Notes under the pieces: model-generated | Databases searched by the model: none | What the model saw: only the letters and a program-made list of their open reading frames with translations | Told to the model about the DNA's origin: nothing | Part shown: positions 34,112 through 42,881 of the stretch, one piece after another | Layout of the letters: each line of letters begins with the position of its first letter | Numbering within the stretch: position 1 is the first letter of the stretch | From: Chitinophaga polysaccharea | GTDB lineage: Bacteria > Bacteroidota > Bacteroidia > Chitinophagales > Chitinophagaceae | Length of the DNA: 64,000 bases | Direction: 5' to 3' | Assembly (NCBI RefSeq): GCF_007829335.1 | Contig: NZ_VIWO01000009.1 | Span: 162,100 to 226,099 of the forward strand | Position numbers and translations under genes: made by a program

Positions 34112-36493
34112 TTATTCTGTTCTCAGGCTTTTTACAGGATTAGCGATGGCCGCCCTGATCGACTGGTAGCTGACCGTGAGTAACGTGATAAACACGGACA
34201 AGATGCCGGCTGCCGCAAATACCCACCAGGCTATGCTTACGCGGTAGGCATAACTCTCCAGCCATTGATGCATTCCCCACCAGGCCAAAGGCGCTGCTAT
34301 AAAGAAAGAAATGATGACCAGTTTTACGAAATCTTTCGATAACAAGGCCGTGATATTGGCTACCGAAGCTCCCATGATTTTCCGCACCCCAATTTCTTTC
34401 ACCCTGGTTTCCGCCATATAGGTAGTGAGGCCAAATAAACCCAGGCACGAAATAAATACGGTCAGGCCCGCAAACAAACCGGCAAGTGTACCTTGTTGCT
34501 GTTCACTCTCAAACTTCCTGGCATATTCAGCATCCACAAATTTCGGCTCAAAAACAAAATCCGGGTTATATTTTTTGAAAATACCGGCTGCTTTTTCGAG
34601 GTTGGCAGTGGTGCTATGCTGGGCATTCAGTTTTATCTGCATGATATTAAACGACAGGAAGTTACTTTTGCCGCCACAGATTAATATGGGCCGGGTAGGT
34701 TCATAGGGACTGGTAAAAATAAAATCCCTGATCACGCCTACAATATGATAGTCTGTACCCAGATCAGCTACTATTTTGCCGATAGGGTCTTTGAACTTCA
34801 TTGCCTTCAGCGACGACTCATTGATGATTAATCCCGTGGAGTCGGTGGGAAACCTTTTGAGGTCGAAGTCGCGCCCTTGTATGAACTGCAACCCGGCGGT
34901 GGCACCAAGACCTTCGTCGGCCATGAACCGGTCGAAGGCAGTGCGATCGTTGGGATCTTTTCCTTCCCAGTTCTGACCCCAGCCATTGCTCCATCTTTCT
35001 GTGAGCGGAGAGCTGGTTTTAGTGACCGAGGTGGCAATGCCAGCACTCAGCAGCTCTTCCTTGATAGACGCATAATTTTTTGCAAGGTCGCCATTCAGGG
35101 TATGATATACCAGGCGATCACGGTTATAACCGGTTTCCCGCTCGCGGGCATAGTCAATTTGTTGCTTTACTACAATGGTGCAGATGATCAGCACGATAGC
35201 AAAAGAAAATTGCAGTACCACCAATACTTTCCGGGGCGTTACCAGCGCATGTGTTCTTTTAAACGTGCCCTTTAACACTTTTACCGGTTGGAAAGAGGAA
35301 AGGAAGAAAGCGGGGTAACTTCCTGCCAGTAAGCCGGTGAACAAGGTAAAACCGAAAAAGGCGATCCACGTATAGGCGTTGCCGGCATCTATGAATAATT
35401 TCTTTGCAGTGAATTGGTTATAGGCTGGCAAACTTAACTGCACAATGAACAGTGCTACTATTCCCGCAAGGAATGCGAGGAATACAGATTCACCGATAAA
35501 CTGGCCAATGAGCGACATCTTCTGGGCGCCTACTACTTTCCGGATACCCACCTCCCGGGCACGTTTTTCACTGCGGGCGGTGCTCAGGTTCATGAAATTG
35601 ATACAGGCAATCAGCAAGATAAACCCAGCGATAATGCTGAAGAGCTTTACAAAGGTACTGCGACCGCCACTGTCTTCCTGGCCGTTGGTGAAGCTGGAAT
35701 ATAAACGCCAGCGATCCAGCGGGTACATAAAGAGTTCCCAGTGGAGTGTTTTGGATTCGTCGTGGTAATGTTGCTTCAGGTCTTTTATTTTATTGGCTAC
35801 TGCAGCGAAGTTTGTATGGGGTTTGAGGAGTACATAGGTAGGGGTACTATTGTCGCCCCAGCCAAAGTCCTGCCGGTCACTGTTGGCTTTCAGATATTCC
35901 CAGGGGAGCAGGCATTCGAAATCGAATCTTGAATTACTGGGTAAGTCTTTCAGGATGCCCGTTACCGTAAAGTTGTCCTTATTACCGATTTTCACCACTT
36001 TGCCCATGGCGGGTTCGTTACCAAATAAGCTTTTAGCGGCTGTTGCAGTGAGCACCACTGAATGCGGATCGGTAAGGGCGGTAACAGGATTCCCTTCCAG
36101 CATGGGGAAGCTGAATATTTGCAGGAAGCCCGAATCCACTACGTTGCCCGTCTTCATCATTTTCTTATCGCCGATAGTAAAGAGGTAGTCGTTATCATAA
36201 TTGGCTCTGGCTACCCGTTCTACTTCAGGCAGGTCTTTTTCCAGGATAGGCCCCAGCAAGGTTGAAGTGCTGTTCCAGCATTGTACTTTACCATCGAGGG
36301 GTACCCGGTTCCACACTTCGTATATCCGGTCTTTTTGGGTGTGAAACTGGTCGTAGCTAAGCTCGTGTTGTATCCAGAGCAGGATGAGTATCGCGGCTGC
36401 CATGCCGATAGCTAGCCCTGTGATATTGATGAAGGAGAAGCCCTTGTTGCGGAGCAGGCTGCGATAAGCCACCTTGAAGAAATTCCTGATCAT
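34112..36493 (-). CDS. FtsX/MacB-family ABC transporter permease
   Basis: About 793 residues from the ATG at 36493 (MIRNFFKVAYRSLLRNKGF, the usual start). Eight TM helices in two FtsX units: a first TM after FSFINITGLAIG, a MacB_PCD periplasmic domain, three TMs with ACINFMNLSTARSEKRAREV and GIRKVVGAQK, then the repeat with a second periplasmic domain and ETRVKEIGVRKIMGASVANI. It works with a separate MacB-like ATPase, absent here. Such permeases take part in envelope stress and peptide or lipoprotein export. A sigma-54-like promoter with upstream sites precedes it. It is a single gene. Confidence 0.92.
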   Translation of the reverse strand: MIRNFFKVAYRSLLRNKGFSFINITGLAIGMAAAILILLWIQHELSYDQFHTQKDRIYEVWNRVPLDGKVQCWNSTSTLLGPILEKDLPEVERVARANYDNDYLFTIGDKKMMKTGNVVDSGFLQIFSFPMLEGNPVTALTDPHSVVLTATAAKSLFGNEPAMGKVVKIGNKDNFTVTGILKDLPSNSRFDFECLLPWEYLKANSDRQDFGWGDNSTPTYVLLKPHTNFAAVANKIKDLKQHYHDESKTLHWELFMYPLDRWRLYSSFTNGQEDSGGRSTFVKLFSIIAGFILLIACINFMNLSTARSEKRAREVGIRKVVGAQKMSLIGQFIGESVFLAFLAGIVALFIVQLSLPAYNQFTAKKLFIDAGNAYTWIAFFGFTLFTGLLAGSYPAFFLSSFQPVKVLKGTFKRTHALVTPRKVLVVLQFSFAIVLIICTIVVKQQIDYARERETGYNRDRLVYHTLNGDLAKNYASIKEELLSAGIATSVTKTSSPLTERWSNGWGQNWEGKDPNDRTAFDRFMADEGLGATAGLQFIQGRDFDLKRFPTDSTGLIINESSLKAMKFKDPIGKIVADLGTDYHIVGVIRDFIFTSPYEPTRPILICGGKSNFLSFNIMQIKLNAQHSTTANLEKAAGIFKKYNPDFVFEPKFVDAEYARKFESEQQQGTLAGLFAGLTVFISCLGLFGLTTYMAETRVKEIGVRKIMGASVANITALLSKDFVKLVIISFFIAAPLAWWGMHQWLESYAYRVSIAWWVFAAAGILSVFITLLTVSYQSIRAAIANPVKSLRTE

Positions 36494-36537
36494 AGAATGC
36501 GTTGAATGGTAACGGGTAATTATCGCGGAAGGGGTGC

Positions 36538-36552
36538 GCCAAGATAGTGCCA
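36538..36552 (-). promoter_or_regulatory. sigma-54-type promoter of the FtsX permease
   Basis: On the minus strand TGGCAC (36552-36547), five bases, then TGGC (36541-36538). The GG and GC pairs are spaced exactly as -24/-12 in RpoN promoters (consensus TGGCAC-N5-TTGC; one mismatch). Predicted transcription start is near 36526, 33 nt ahead of the ATG. Confidence 0.6.
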
Positions 36553-36604
36553 GATAAAAACAGTGGGGATGGGCGGGGGAATAATGGGATAAGGGACCGG
36601 TATT

Positions 36605-36643
36605 TGTCCGTTTTCGATACAAAAACTGTCCGCTTTTGTACAG
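36605..36643 (-). promoter_or_regulatory. tandem upstream activator sites (TGTCCG dyads)
   Basis: TGTCCGTTTT (36605-36614) and TGTCCGCTTT (36627-36636) start 22 bp apart; each forms part of an imperfect inverted repeat with CG-x-ACA or GTACAG. They lie about 84 and 106 bp upstream of the predicted sigma-54 start, where NtrC-type activators bind. Confidence 0.5.
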
Positions 36644-36712
36644 TTGCTTTTAACAGCATACAATGAACAAAGCTGCCTCAAAATTGCTTTCGGGACAGCT
36701 TTGTTTTGTTAA

Positions 36713-37015
36713 GTAAACGGCCGGACTAATATCCCCTCCGGTAAAGGGTTCCAGGTAGGCGAATTCAATCCCCGGAACACCCTTTCCTGGATGGAAGGGA
36801 AATATTATTTCAAAAACAGTTCCCTGAAAGAAATTGCGGCCGTAATCAAACGCCTCTTTGATACCAACGTGGTGTTTAATACGCCCGGCACGGAAAATGT
36901 TATCATTACCGGTGTACTGGTGAAGAAGGACGGGCTGATGGAATTTATGGATAACCTCTCTAAAACAACAGATGTCAGGTACCAGCTGACAGATGGGGTA
37001 TTACATATTCTTTGA
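36713..37015 (+). pseudogene. orphan C-terminal fragment of a FecR anti-sigma factor
   Basis: The frame is open from 36713, just after a stop, to 37015. It reads GKGFQVGEFNPRNTLSWMEG, then KYYFKNSSLKEIAAVIKRLF and DTNVVFN, ending LTDGVLHIL. This lines up with the DUF4974 C-terminal domain of FecR (compare WKNGYFQF...RWYDVDIAY at the window's start). The membrane segment and FecR domain proper are missing, and no sigma factor or SusC gene flanks it. An ATG at 36791 could allow a 74-residue product, but it is best read as the remnant of a deleted sigma/FecR/SusCD locus. Confidence 0.72.
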
Positions 37016-37040
37016 TGAATAGTCATTATGACTTTTATTT

Positions 37041-37071
37041 AGAAAACAGGAAGTATAACTTCCTGTTTTCT
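37041..37071. terminator. 14-bp hairpin ending the TPR gene
   Basis: AGAAAACAGGAAGT (37041-37054) pairs perfectly with ACTTCCTGTTTTCT (37058-37071), loop ATA. The right arm includes two bases of the stop codon of the minus-strand TPR gene (37070-37072). Confidence 0.75.
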
Positions 37072-38929
37072 AAAAATCGCATGTTTTAATCAACCCATTC
37101 GCCAGCGTAATCTTTTTCGTTTCTCCATCTTCTTTTATCTCTACAAATTTCTCTAATCGCTGGGAGCGGGCTACGAGGTAGTCCTGGTCGTAGTAGTAAT
37201 TGGTGATTTCCCGCACAGGGCCGTTCTGCCAGGAATCGGAACCGGTGTATATCCTGGCTGTTTTCCGCTGGTTAAAGCTGTGAATCAGCTGTATAAAATA
37301 TTTACCGGGTTTCAGGCCTTCAAAGGCAAAGCGGCCATCGCTGCCGCTGATAGCGGTAATGGCGTATTGGTTGGCTTCTTTCGACATGAATACACTGGTA
37401 TTTTTACCTTCTTTCTTTTCCCGTAATTCATACCATTCTTCCAGGTAGGGTGTTACGGGAAGCAATACTACTTTTACCCCGGCCGCGCTGAATATCAGCC
37501 CGTCTTTTTTCGTACAGGCGCGTCCTACGATCTTTGATAAACCCCTTCCCAGCGCCGCTTCGGCCAGTTTGGGGTCGAAGGTGCCTTTGGGATATATTTC
37601 CTTTCGTGTATTGGCTGCGGTAGCAGATAACTTACCTCCAAGGTCGGCGTATTTTTTCCGATCTGCATTGGCCAGCTTGTTATTGCCGGTTGCTTCATAG
37701 GCATCGGCACGGTTCAGGTAGGCCAGCATGTTTTTTGGATCGGCTTCAATAGCTTTGGTATAGTCGTCGATGGCCTCCGCATACTGTTGTTTATCGTGAT
37801 GTACCACGCCCCGGTTCAAATAACCGTTGGAAGAGTGAGGGTCGATGGCTATTACTTTATTAAAATCTGCCAGGGCAGGCTCGTATTGTTGTTTATTCAG
37901 GTAGATATTTCCCCGTTCCAGGTAGGCATCGGCATATTGTGGGTCCAGTGCGATAGCCCGGTTATATTCGTTGAAGGCAGAATCCACCTGCTCCCAGCGC
38001 TGGTAGATATTTCCCCGGCTCACCCGGTACGATGCTTTGTTGGGATCGAGCTTAATGGCCTGGGTATAATCGCTGAAAGCGAGACTGGCTTTGTCCTGCA
38101 TCAGGTATACATTTCCGCGGTTGCCATACACTGAGGCGTCGTTGGGTGTTATCGTAAGTACCTTAGCATAATCTGCCAGCGCCTGGTCGTAGTTGCCTTT
38201 TTTCTTATACATCACCCCGCGGTTAAACAGGGCATCTACGTCTTTCGGATCCAGTTCCACCGCCTTGGAGAAGTCGGTGATAGCGGCGTCGTATTGTTGT
38301 TGCTCGTAGTAAATATTACCGCGCAAAAAATAAGGGCTAGCGTAAGCCGGGTTGATGCCAATCGCCTTGCTATATTCGGTGAGTGCGGCATCTGCCTGTT
38401 TGCGATTTTCGTAGATACGGCCTCGTTTTATATAGCACAGCGCGAAGCGGGGATTGAGTTCCAGGGCTTTCGTATAGTCGACCAGGGCAGCTTCCTCTTT
38501 CTTTTGCGCTTCATATACGGAGCCACGGGCATAATATTCCAGGGCTGATGCCGGAGCGGCCAGTAACTTTAGCGCTTTGTCATACGCTTTGCCGGCTGCT
38601 GCATCCTGGTGCTGATTCTTCAGGTTAGCGCCTTCAAAGGCATAGTATACGCCATTATTGGGACTCATTTTGATAGCCTTTTCCAGGTAGGTTTGCGCAC
38701 CAGCCAGGTCATTTTCGGCGGCCAGGGCCCGGCCGTGGATGGCATATGCCAGGCTGCCGTAAGGATTTGCACTCATGGCCGCTGTAGCCAGCGTTTTCGC
38801 CTGTTTAAAATTTCCTTCGGTCAGCTGGGTTAACGCCTTATCTGCGGCATCGTTACTTTGACCAAATACTGTTGACATACCGCTGCTGAGCGCCAGGGCT
38901 ATGACAAACCGGTTAACCATTGGTTTCAT
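37070..38929 (-). CDS. exported tetratricopeptide-repeat protein
   Basis: 619 residues, signal peptide MKPMVNRFVIALALSSGMSTVFGQ. About ten TPR units (34 residues each) run from residue 30 to 430; examples are ALVDYTKALELNPRFALCYI and AIDDYTKAIEADPKNMLAYL. The last ~180 residues are different: a beta-rich part with a carboxypeptidase-regulatory-like segment (SGSDGRFAFEGLKPGKYFIQ). The protein is likely periplasmic or on the cell surface and mediates protein contacts. No partner gene is next to it. Confidence 0.9.
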   Translation of the reverse strand: MKPMVNRFVIALALSSGMSTVFGQSNDAADKALTQLTEGNFKQAKTLATAAMSANPYGSLAYAIHGRALAAENDLAGAQTYLEKAIKMSPNNGVYYAFEGANLKNQHQDAAAGKAYDKALKLLAAPASALEYYARGSVYEAQKKEEAALVDYTKALELNPRFALCYIKRGRIYENRKQADAALTEYSKAIGINPAYASPYFLRGNIYYEQQQYDAAITDFSKAVELDPKDVDALFNRGVMYKKKGNYDQALADYAKVLTITPNDASVYGNRGNVYLMQDKASLAFSDYTQAIKLDPNKASYRVSRGNIYQRWEQVDSAFNEYNRAIALDPQYADAYLERGNIYLNKQQYEPALADFNKVIAIDPHSSNGYLNRGVVHHDKQQYAEAIDDYTKAIEADPKNMLAYLNRADAYEATGNNKLANADRKKYADLGGKLSATAANTRKEIYPKGTFDPKLAEAALGRGLSKIVGRACTKKDGLIFSAAGVKVVLLPVTPYLEEWYELREKKEGKNTSVFMSKEANQYAITAISGSDGRFAFEGLKPGKYFIQLIHSFNQRKTARIYTGSDSWQNGPVREITNYYYDQDYLVARSQRLEKFVEIKEDGETKKITLANGLIKTCDF

Positions 38930-38998
38930 GCAGAAATTGAGTTTTTATGACAATAAAGCTGGTATTGGGCGCCAAAGATAGGGATAAATCTGAATGGT

Positions 38999-39032
38999 AA
39001 AAAAAGGCCTCCGCCGGATAGGTGGAGGCCTG
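38999..39032 (-). terminator. terminator of the amide hydrolase gene
   Basis: AGGCCTCCGCC (39006-39016) pairs with GGTGGAGGCCT (39022-39032) with one G-T, loop 5 nt. On the minus strand a T-run (complement of 38999-39005) follows, a standard intrinsic terminator. Confidence 0.9.
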
Positions 39033-39048
39033 ATAACGGGACTTAGCG

Positions 39049-40101
39049 CTAGTTATTTAATCCAAGGAATTTAAAGGGTTTACTGGCCGTAAATGAGGCG
39101 ATAGCGTTACCGGCATATACTTCATTTTTGGTAAGTGGTAATTTTTTTACTGGCGCATTGGGGGAAAAATCCACATCTTTGAAATTCACCCAGAAGGTGT
39201 TGGGAGTAAGCGCGGATTCAAAATAATAGACCAGGTTTTTCTGATCTGCTACGGTTCTCCAGCGGGTAGAAGAAATATTGGGCTGGTTGGGCGTAGTGAT
39301 ACCGAAAGGCACTGAACAGTTGCGGATAACGCTGAATACACTGGCTACTGCCAGGTGCGCGTCGTCAGTTTGGGGTATAGCGTTGATATAAAACCAGGCC
39401 CTTACAAACCGGTCCGCCGCGCGGTTTGTGCCTGGCAGCATAACAGTGCCGCCTATCTGTTTCCAGTATTCATTCAGCGCCAGCTGCTGATCAAAGACAG
39501 GGGAGTTGGTCATTACAACGTAAGCAGGGTCTTCGTGGATTACGAGCTTCCCATGGATGTATTCAAAAATGGCATTATCTCCCGTAGGATCAGAAATAGA
39601 CAAATGCAGCGTAGCCAGTCGCGGCTGCCCGGGCACATTGTCGGTAACCACATCGAACTTGTCGGCTTTCAGGGCAGCCACCACCTCTTTTACCGTGGTG
39701 AAGTTATCCAATACGTATTGCATCCAGATGGCTACCGACATTGCCGGGCGCTTGTGGTCCCATTGGGGATACTCCGATTCCGCCAGCCAGAGGATATTGG
39801 CTACCAGGCCCTTTTCATTCATGCCGTCGGTGGTGGAAATATCATAACCGGAAACAATTACGCTGCCATACTTCGAGGTCCACTTCACGGAAGCCGGGCC
39901 CACTTCGCCGTTACGCTCCATGCCCCTGGGGAAGATCCACATATTGCTCAGGATATCGTCTGACCAGTCCATCGACCGGGCCGTCATCACGATACCATCC
40001 TGGCCCTTATATACCACGCGGGTACAAGCCATGGCCATTCTTACAGTCAAGGGTGTTAACAGCAAAAAAAAGAGTAGAGAAAGTTGCTTGTAACGTTTCA
40101 T
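39049..40101 (-). CDS. linear amide C-N hydrolase (choloylglycine / penicillin V acylase family), exported
   Basis: About 350 residues from the ATG at 40101. The signal peptide MKRYKQLSLLFFLLLTPLTV ends so that Cys26 of AMACTRVVYKG becomes the N-terminal catalytic nucleophile of an Ntn hydrolase. Other family features: TARSMDWSDD (Arg and Asp near the active site), GMNEKGLVANILWL and NYTNSP-like VMTNSPVFDQQLA. The reaction is cleavage of a linear amide, for example bile-salt, penicillin V or N-acyl-homoserine-lactone type. The substrate cannot be told from the sequence. It is a single gene with its own terminator. Confidence 0.9.
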   Translation of the reverse strand: MKRYKQLSLLFFLLLTPLTVRMAMACTRVVYKGQDGIVMTARSMDWSDDILSNMWIFPRGMERNGEVGPASVKWTSKYGSVIVSGYDISTTDGMNEKGLVANILWLAESEYPQWDHKRPAMSVAIWMQYVLDNFTTVKEVVAALKADKFDVVTDNVPGQPRLATLHLSISDPTGDNAIFEYIHGKLVIHEDPAYVVMTNSPVFDQQLALNEYWKQIGGTVMLPGTNRAADRFVRAWFYINAIPQTDDAHLAVASVFSVIRNCSVPFGITTPNQPNISSTRWRTVADQKNLVYYFESALTPNTFWVNFKDVDFSPNAPVKKLPLTKNEVYAGNAIASFTASKPFKFLGLNN

Positions 40102-40267
40102 AAGACCTGTTTGAGGGTTAAATATTCTTTCAAACAAGTTGCCTGCACAAAAGTTCAATGACTTAATATAACTGCCTTGTGTGCATCACCATACGGGCAA
40201 ACCGGAACAATAAACGCAGCATAAAGCGTAACCAGGTGGTACGATATATAGATGTTGACATGATTAT

Positions 40268-41107
40268 TTATGGTTGTCGCAGGAAGGTCAGGATGATATC
40301 CGCCACGGCATCAGGCAGGTGGCTTTGTTTGTCTGGTGCGCACGCTTCGCCGATATAGTCGCCATGTCCTCCGGGGAATATCGCCAGCCGGGCATGCGGC
40401 AAGGTATGGTATAGCTGCACCGCATGCTCGGGACGTGTTACATCGGCATCGCTGTTGATCACCAGCGCGGGCGCCTGGATCTTTTTAATATCAGCGTCGC
40501 TGATATCTTTAAATGTTTTCATGCGGGCTACATCCCGATCAAACATGGTTTGTAGTCCTTTGGTATCGGGGTTGGCCGCCAGGTAGGCTTCTTTCAGGGG
40601 CGCTGGCATATGGTCGAGAGAAGCATGGTCAAACCCATCGAAGAAGCCGGCTATCATACCATCGCGCCGGTAGGCAGTGGAGGCCAGCACCAGCTTATGC
40701 ACCAGCTGCGGGTGACGGATGCCGATCTGCAGCGAAGTGGTGGCGCCATTGCTAAAGCCCATGATATCGGCCTGGGTGATCTGCAACTGTTGTAACAGGG
40801 CGGCTACATCATCGGCGTCCTGCTCGAAGCTCAAAGGTTGGTTTCTATCTGGTGTATGGCCATGTGCCTGGAGTTCCACCGCAATGACCCGGTGACTTTT
40901 AGCCAGCAGCGGCAGGATCCGGCCATAGGTGCTCTGAATGGTGGAACCACCGCCATGTATTAACACCAGCGGGTAGCCGTCGCCATGTAGTTCGTAATAC
41001 ATTTTTAAGCCGTTGACTGTAGCATATTGACCGGTAGCATGTTGCGCATTCATACGGGTAGAGATCGATGTTAACAGGATTAATATGAATAAAGAACGGT
41101 AAATCAT
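40268..41107 (-). CDS. exported alpha/beta-hydrolase
   Basis: 279 residues with a signal peptide (SLFILILLTSISTRMNAQ). Oxyanion loop LVLIHGGGST, nucleophile elbow MGFSNGAT (Ser at about 119), acid in VINSDADVTRPE and His in IFPGGHGDYIG complete the triad. It looks like an esterase or lactonase type; the substrate is unknown. Divergent from the Crp/Fnr gene across about 200 bp that contain no other gene. Confidence 0.9.
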   Translation of the reverse strand: MIYRSLFILILLTSISTRMNAQHATGQYATVNGLKMYYELHGDGYPLVLIHGGGSTIQSTYGRILPLLAKSHRVIAVELQAHGHTPDRNQPLSFEQDADDVAALLQQLQITQADIMGFSNGATTSLQIGIRHPQLVHKLVLASTAYRRDGMIAGFFDGFDHASLDHMPAPLKEAYLAANPDTKGLQTMFDRDVARMKTFKDISDADIKKIQAPALVINSDADVTRPEHAVQLYHTLPHARLAIFPGGHGDYIGEACAPDKQSHLPDAVADIILTFLRQP

Positions 41108-41313
41108 ACAGCGTTGTTTTCGAATGTAAACTTACGCCAAAAAGCAGCCCGGGGGCGGGGCAAAAACGCCAATTTGAGGGGAGATTACGTCAATGTTTTT
41201 CGTGCGTCATAGAGTACTCAATTCTCCCGGAAATGAAAAGCGGTATACCGGTGAAGCCTAAACGAATCTGATCTGCCACCCGGCAGCCGTTTATTTTGTA
41301 ACTTACGGGCCAT

Positions 41314-41961
41314 ATGAATCAGAAAGCAGACATTCTTAATTATCTTACCCGGCACTTTCCTACGCTGGACAGTCATTTGCAGGAGCACTTGTCAGCCGTA
41401 GGCCTGTTGAAAGAAGTAGCCGCCGGTACGGTGCTCATGAAACAGGGGCAGTACATCAAATACACTATGCTGGTGCTGGAAGGCCGTATCAAGTTATACC
41501 GGGAGGGAGAGGATGCGGGCGAATTTTTTATGTATTACCTGGAGCCGGGAGATGCCTGCGCTATTTCCATGGTTTGTATTGCCTCCGGTAAATCCAGCGA
41601 GGTAATGGCCAAAGCAATAGAAGATGCAGTTGTGCTGATGATACCGGTACAACATATGGAAGCCTTGATGAAAGATTATAAAAGCTGGTACCAGTTTGTG
41701 ATAGAATCTTACCGCCGGCGCTTTGAAGAGTTGCTGATGGTATTGGACAGCACTGTTTTTAAAAGCATGGATGAGCGGCTGCTCAACTATATCCGCGAGC
41801 AATCCAGGCAGCTGCAAACCCGCGAGCTGAAGTTAACCCACCAGGAAATTGCCACCGACCTCAATTCTTCCCGGGAAGTGATTTCCCGCCTGCTGAAGAA
41901 GATGGAGCAGAAAGGTATGGTGAAACTATACCGGAATTATATTGCCGTGTTGACTGTGTAA
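41314..41961 (+). CDS. Crp/Fnr-family transcriptional regulator
   Basis: 215 residues. N-terminal cyclic-nucleotide-binding fold (LKEVAAGTVLMKQGQYIKYT, GRIKLYREGEDAGEFFMYYL, PGDACAISMVCI) and a C-terminal Crp-type HTH (LKLTHQEIATDLNSSREVIS then RLLKKMEQKGMVKLY). Cys residues are present in the fold (DACAISMVCIAS) but there is no Fnr 4Cys cluster. It leads a sulfur gene set, and two GTAAC-N4-GT(T/C)AC sites, one overlapping its stop codon, precede the two next transport units. It is therefore probably a sulfide/persulfide-responsive activator, by inference. Confidence 0.92.
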   Translation: MNQKADILNYLTRHFPTLDSHLQEHLSAVGLLKEVAAGTVLMKQGQYIKYTMLVLEGRIKLYREGEDAGEFFMYYLEPGDACAISMVCIASGKSSEVMAKAIEDAVVLMIPVQHMEALMKDYKSWYQFVIESYRRRFEELLMVLDSTVFKSMDERLLNYIREQSRQLQTRELKLTHQEIATDLNSSREVISRLLKKMEQKGMVKLYRNYIAVLTV

Positions 41962-42001
41962 CCAAAGTTACCAACTTTGGCAGATACCTACCATAATATT
42001 G
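41958..42001 (+). promoter_or_regulatory. Crp/Fnr-type operator and -7 element before the TauE gene
   Basis: GTAAC-CAAA-GTTAC (41958-41971) is a perfect 5-4-5 dyad overlapping the stop codon of the regulator gene. TAATATTG (41994-42001) is a near -7 box, its last base 30 bp after the dyad. The predicted start falls at about 42005, so the TauE mRNA would be leaderless or begin at the second ATG (42012). Confidence 0.65.
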
Positions 42002-42005
42002 CGGT

Positions 42006-42806
42006 ATGGAAATGATAGGTTATATAGCGGCGGCCTTCATTGGTATTTCGCTCGGTTTAATAGGGGGAGGGGGATCTATTCTTACATTACCGGTGCTGGT
42101 ATATCTCTTTGGTATCCCACCGGGTCTGGCCACCAGCTATTCACTTTTTATTGTAGGCGCCACCAGCCTGATTGGCGCAGCAGGCAGTTTCAAACGTAAA
42201 CAGGTAGATGTACGGGTGGCCCTGTTATTGGGAATTCCGGCCATTGCCACCGTTTTCATTACCCGTCGCCTGCTCATTCCCGCACTCCCTTTAAATTTAT
42301 TTTATATTAATGATGTTCCTGTTACGAGAGAACTGGCTACCATGCTGCTTTTTGCTATACTCATGCTGGCAGCTTCCCTGTTCATGATCCGTGGGCGTCA
42401 GCCCAAGGCTGAAATACCCGCTGTGCCAATGAATAGCAGTCAGCAGGCCACATTAGCCGGGTATGGTGCTGGTATCGGCCTGGTAACGGGACTACTGGGC
42501 GCCGGTGGCGGATTCCTCATCATCCCCGCGCTGATATGGCTCGCCGGCCTGCCTATGAAAAAGGCCGTAGGCACCTCTTTACTGATTATGACCCTAAGCA
42601 CCGGTATCGGTTTTATGGGCGATACCGCATTACCAGACATTCATTGGCCTTTGCTGCTGGGCATCACCGCTATAGCGGTGGCAGGTATCATAATAGGTGG
42701 GAAGCTGGCCACCCGGATAGGGAGTCATCAACTGAAAACGGCCTTTGGATGGTTTGTTCTGGCCATGGGTGTTTATGTGATCTTGTTGGAAACAGTGCTG
42801 AAATAA
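42006..42806 (+). CDS. sulfite exporter TauE/SafE-family protein
   Basis: 266 residues, eight predicted TM helices in two similar halves. Half 1: FIGISLGLIGGGGSILTLPV with PPGLATSYSLFIVGATSLIG. Half 2: GAGIGLVTGLLGAGGGFLII with KKAVGTSLLIMTLSTGIGF. The paired G-x-x-G-G-G-S/G loops are typical of the family, which moves small organosulfur or sulfite anions. Its place after the Crp/Fnr gene and before the YeeE and persulfide dioxygenase genes fits sulfite or thiosulfate export. Confidence 0.92.
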   Translation: MEMIGYIAAAFIGISLGLIGGGGSILTLPVLVYLFGIPPGLATSYSLFIVGATSLIGAAGSFKRKQVDVRVALLLGIPAIATVFITRRLLIPALPLNLFYINDVPVTRELATMLLFAILMLAASLFMIRGRQPKAEIPAVPMNSSQQATLAGYGAGIGLVTGLLGAGGGFLIIPALIWLAGLPMKKAVGTSLLIMTLSTGIGFMGDTALPDIHWPLLLGITAIAVAGIIIGGKLATRIGSHQLKTAFGWFVLAMGVYVILLETVLK

Positions 42807-42815
42807 AGACACTCC

Positions 42816-42859
42816 GTAACCAAAGTCACCAACCAACTAAAGGGAACTCCGCAACTTTG
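42816..42859 (+). promoter_or_regulatory. second Crp/Fnr-type operator and -7 element, before the yeeE-like genes
   Basis: GTAAC-CAAA-GTCAC (42816-42829) differs at one position from the perfect site at 41958. CAACTTTG (42852-42859) is the -7-like box, its last base again exactly 30 bp after the dyad, giving a predicted start near 42863 and a 19-nt leader. Confidence 0.65.
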
Positions 42860-42881
42860 TAGCAGCAAATACACGATAGTA

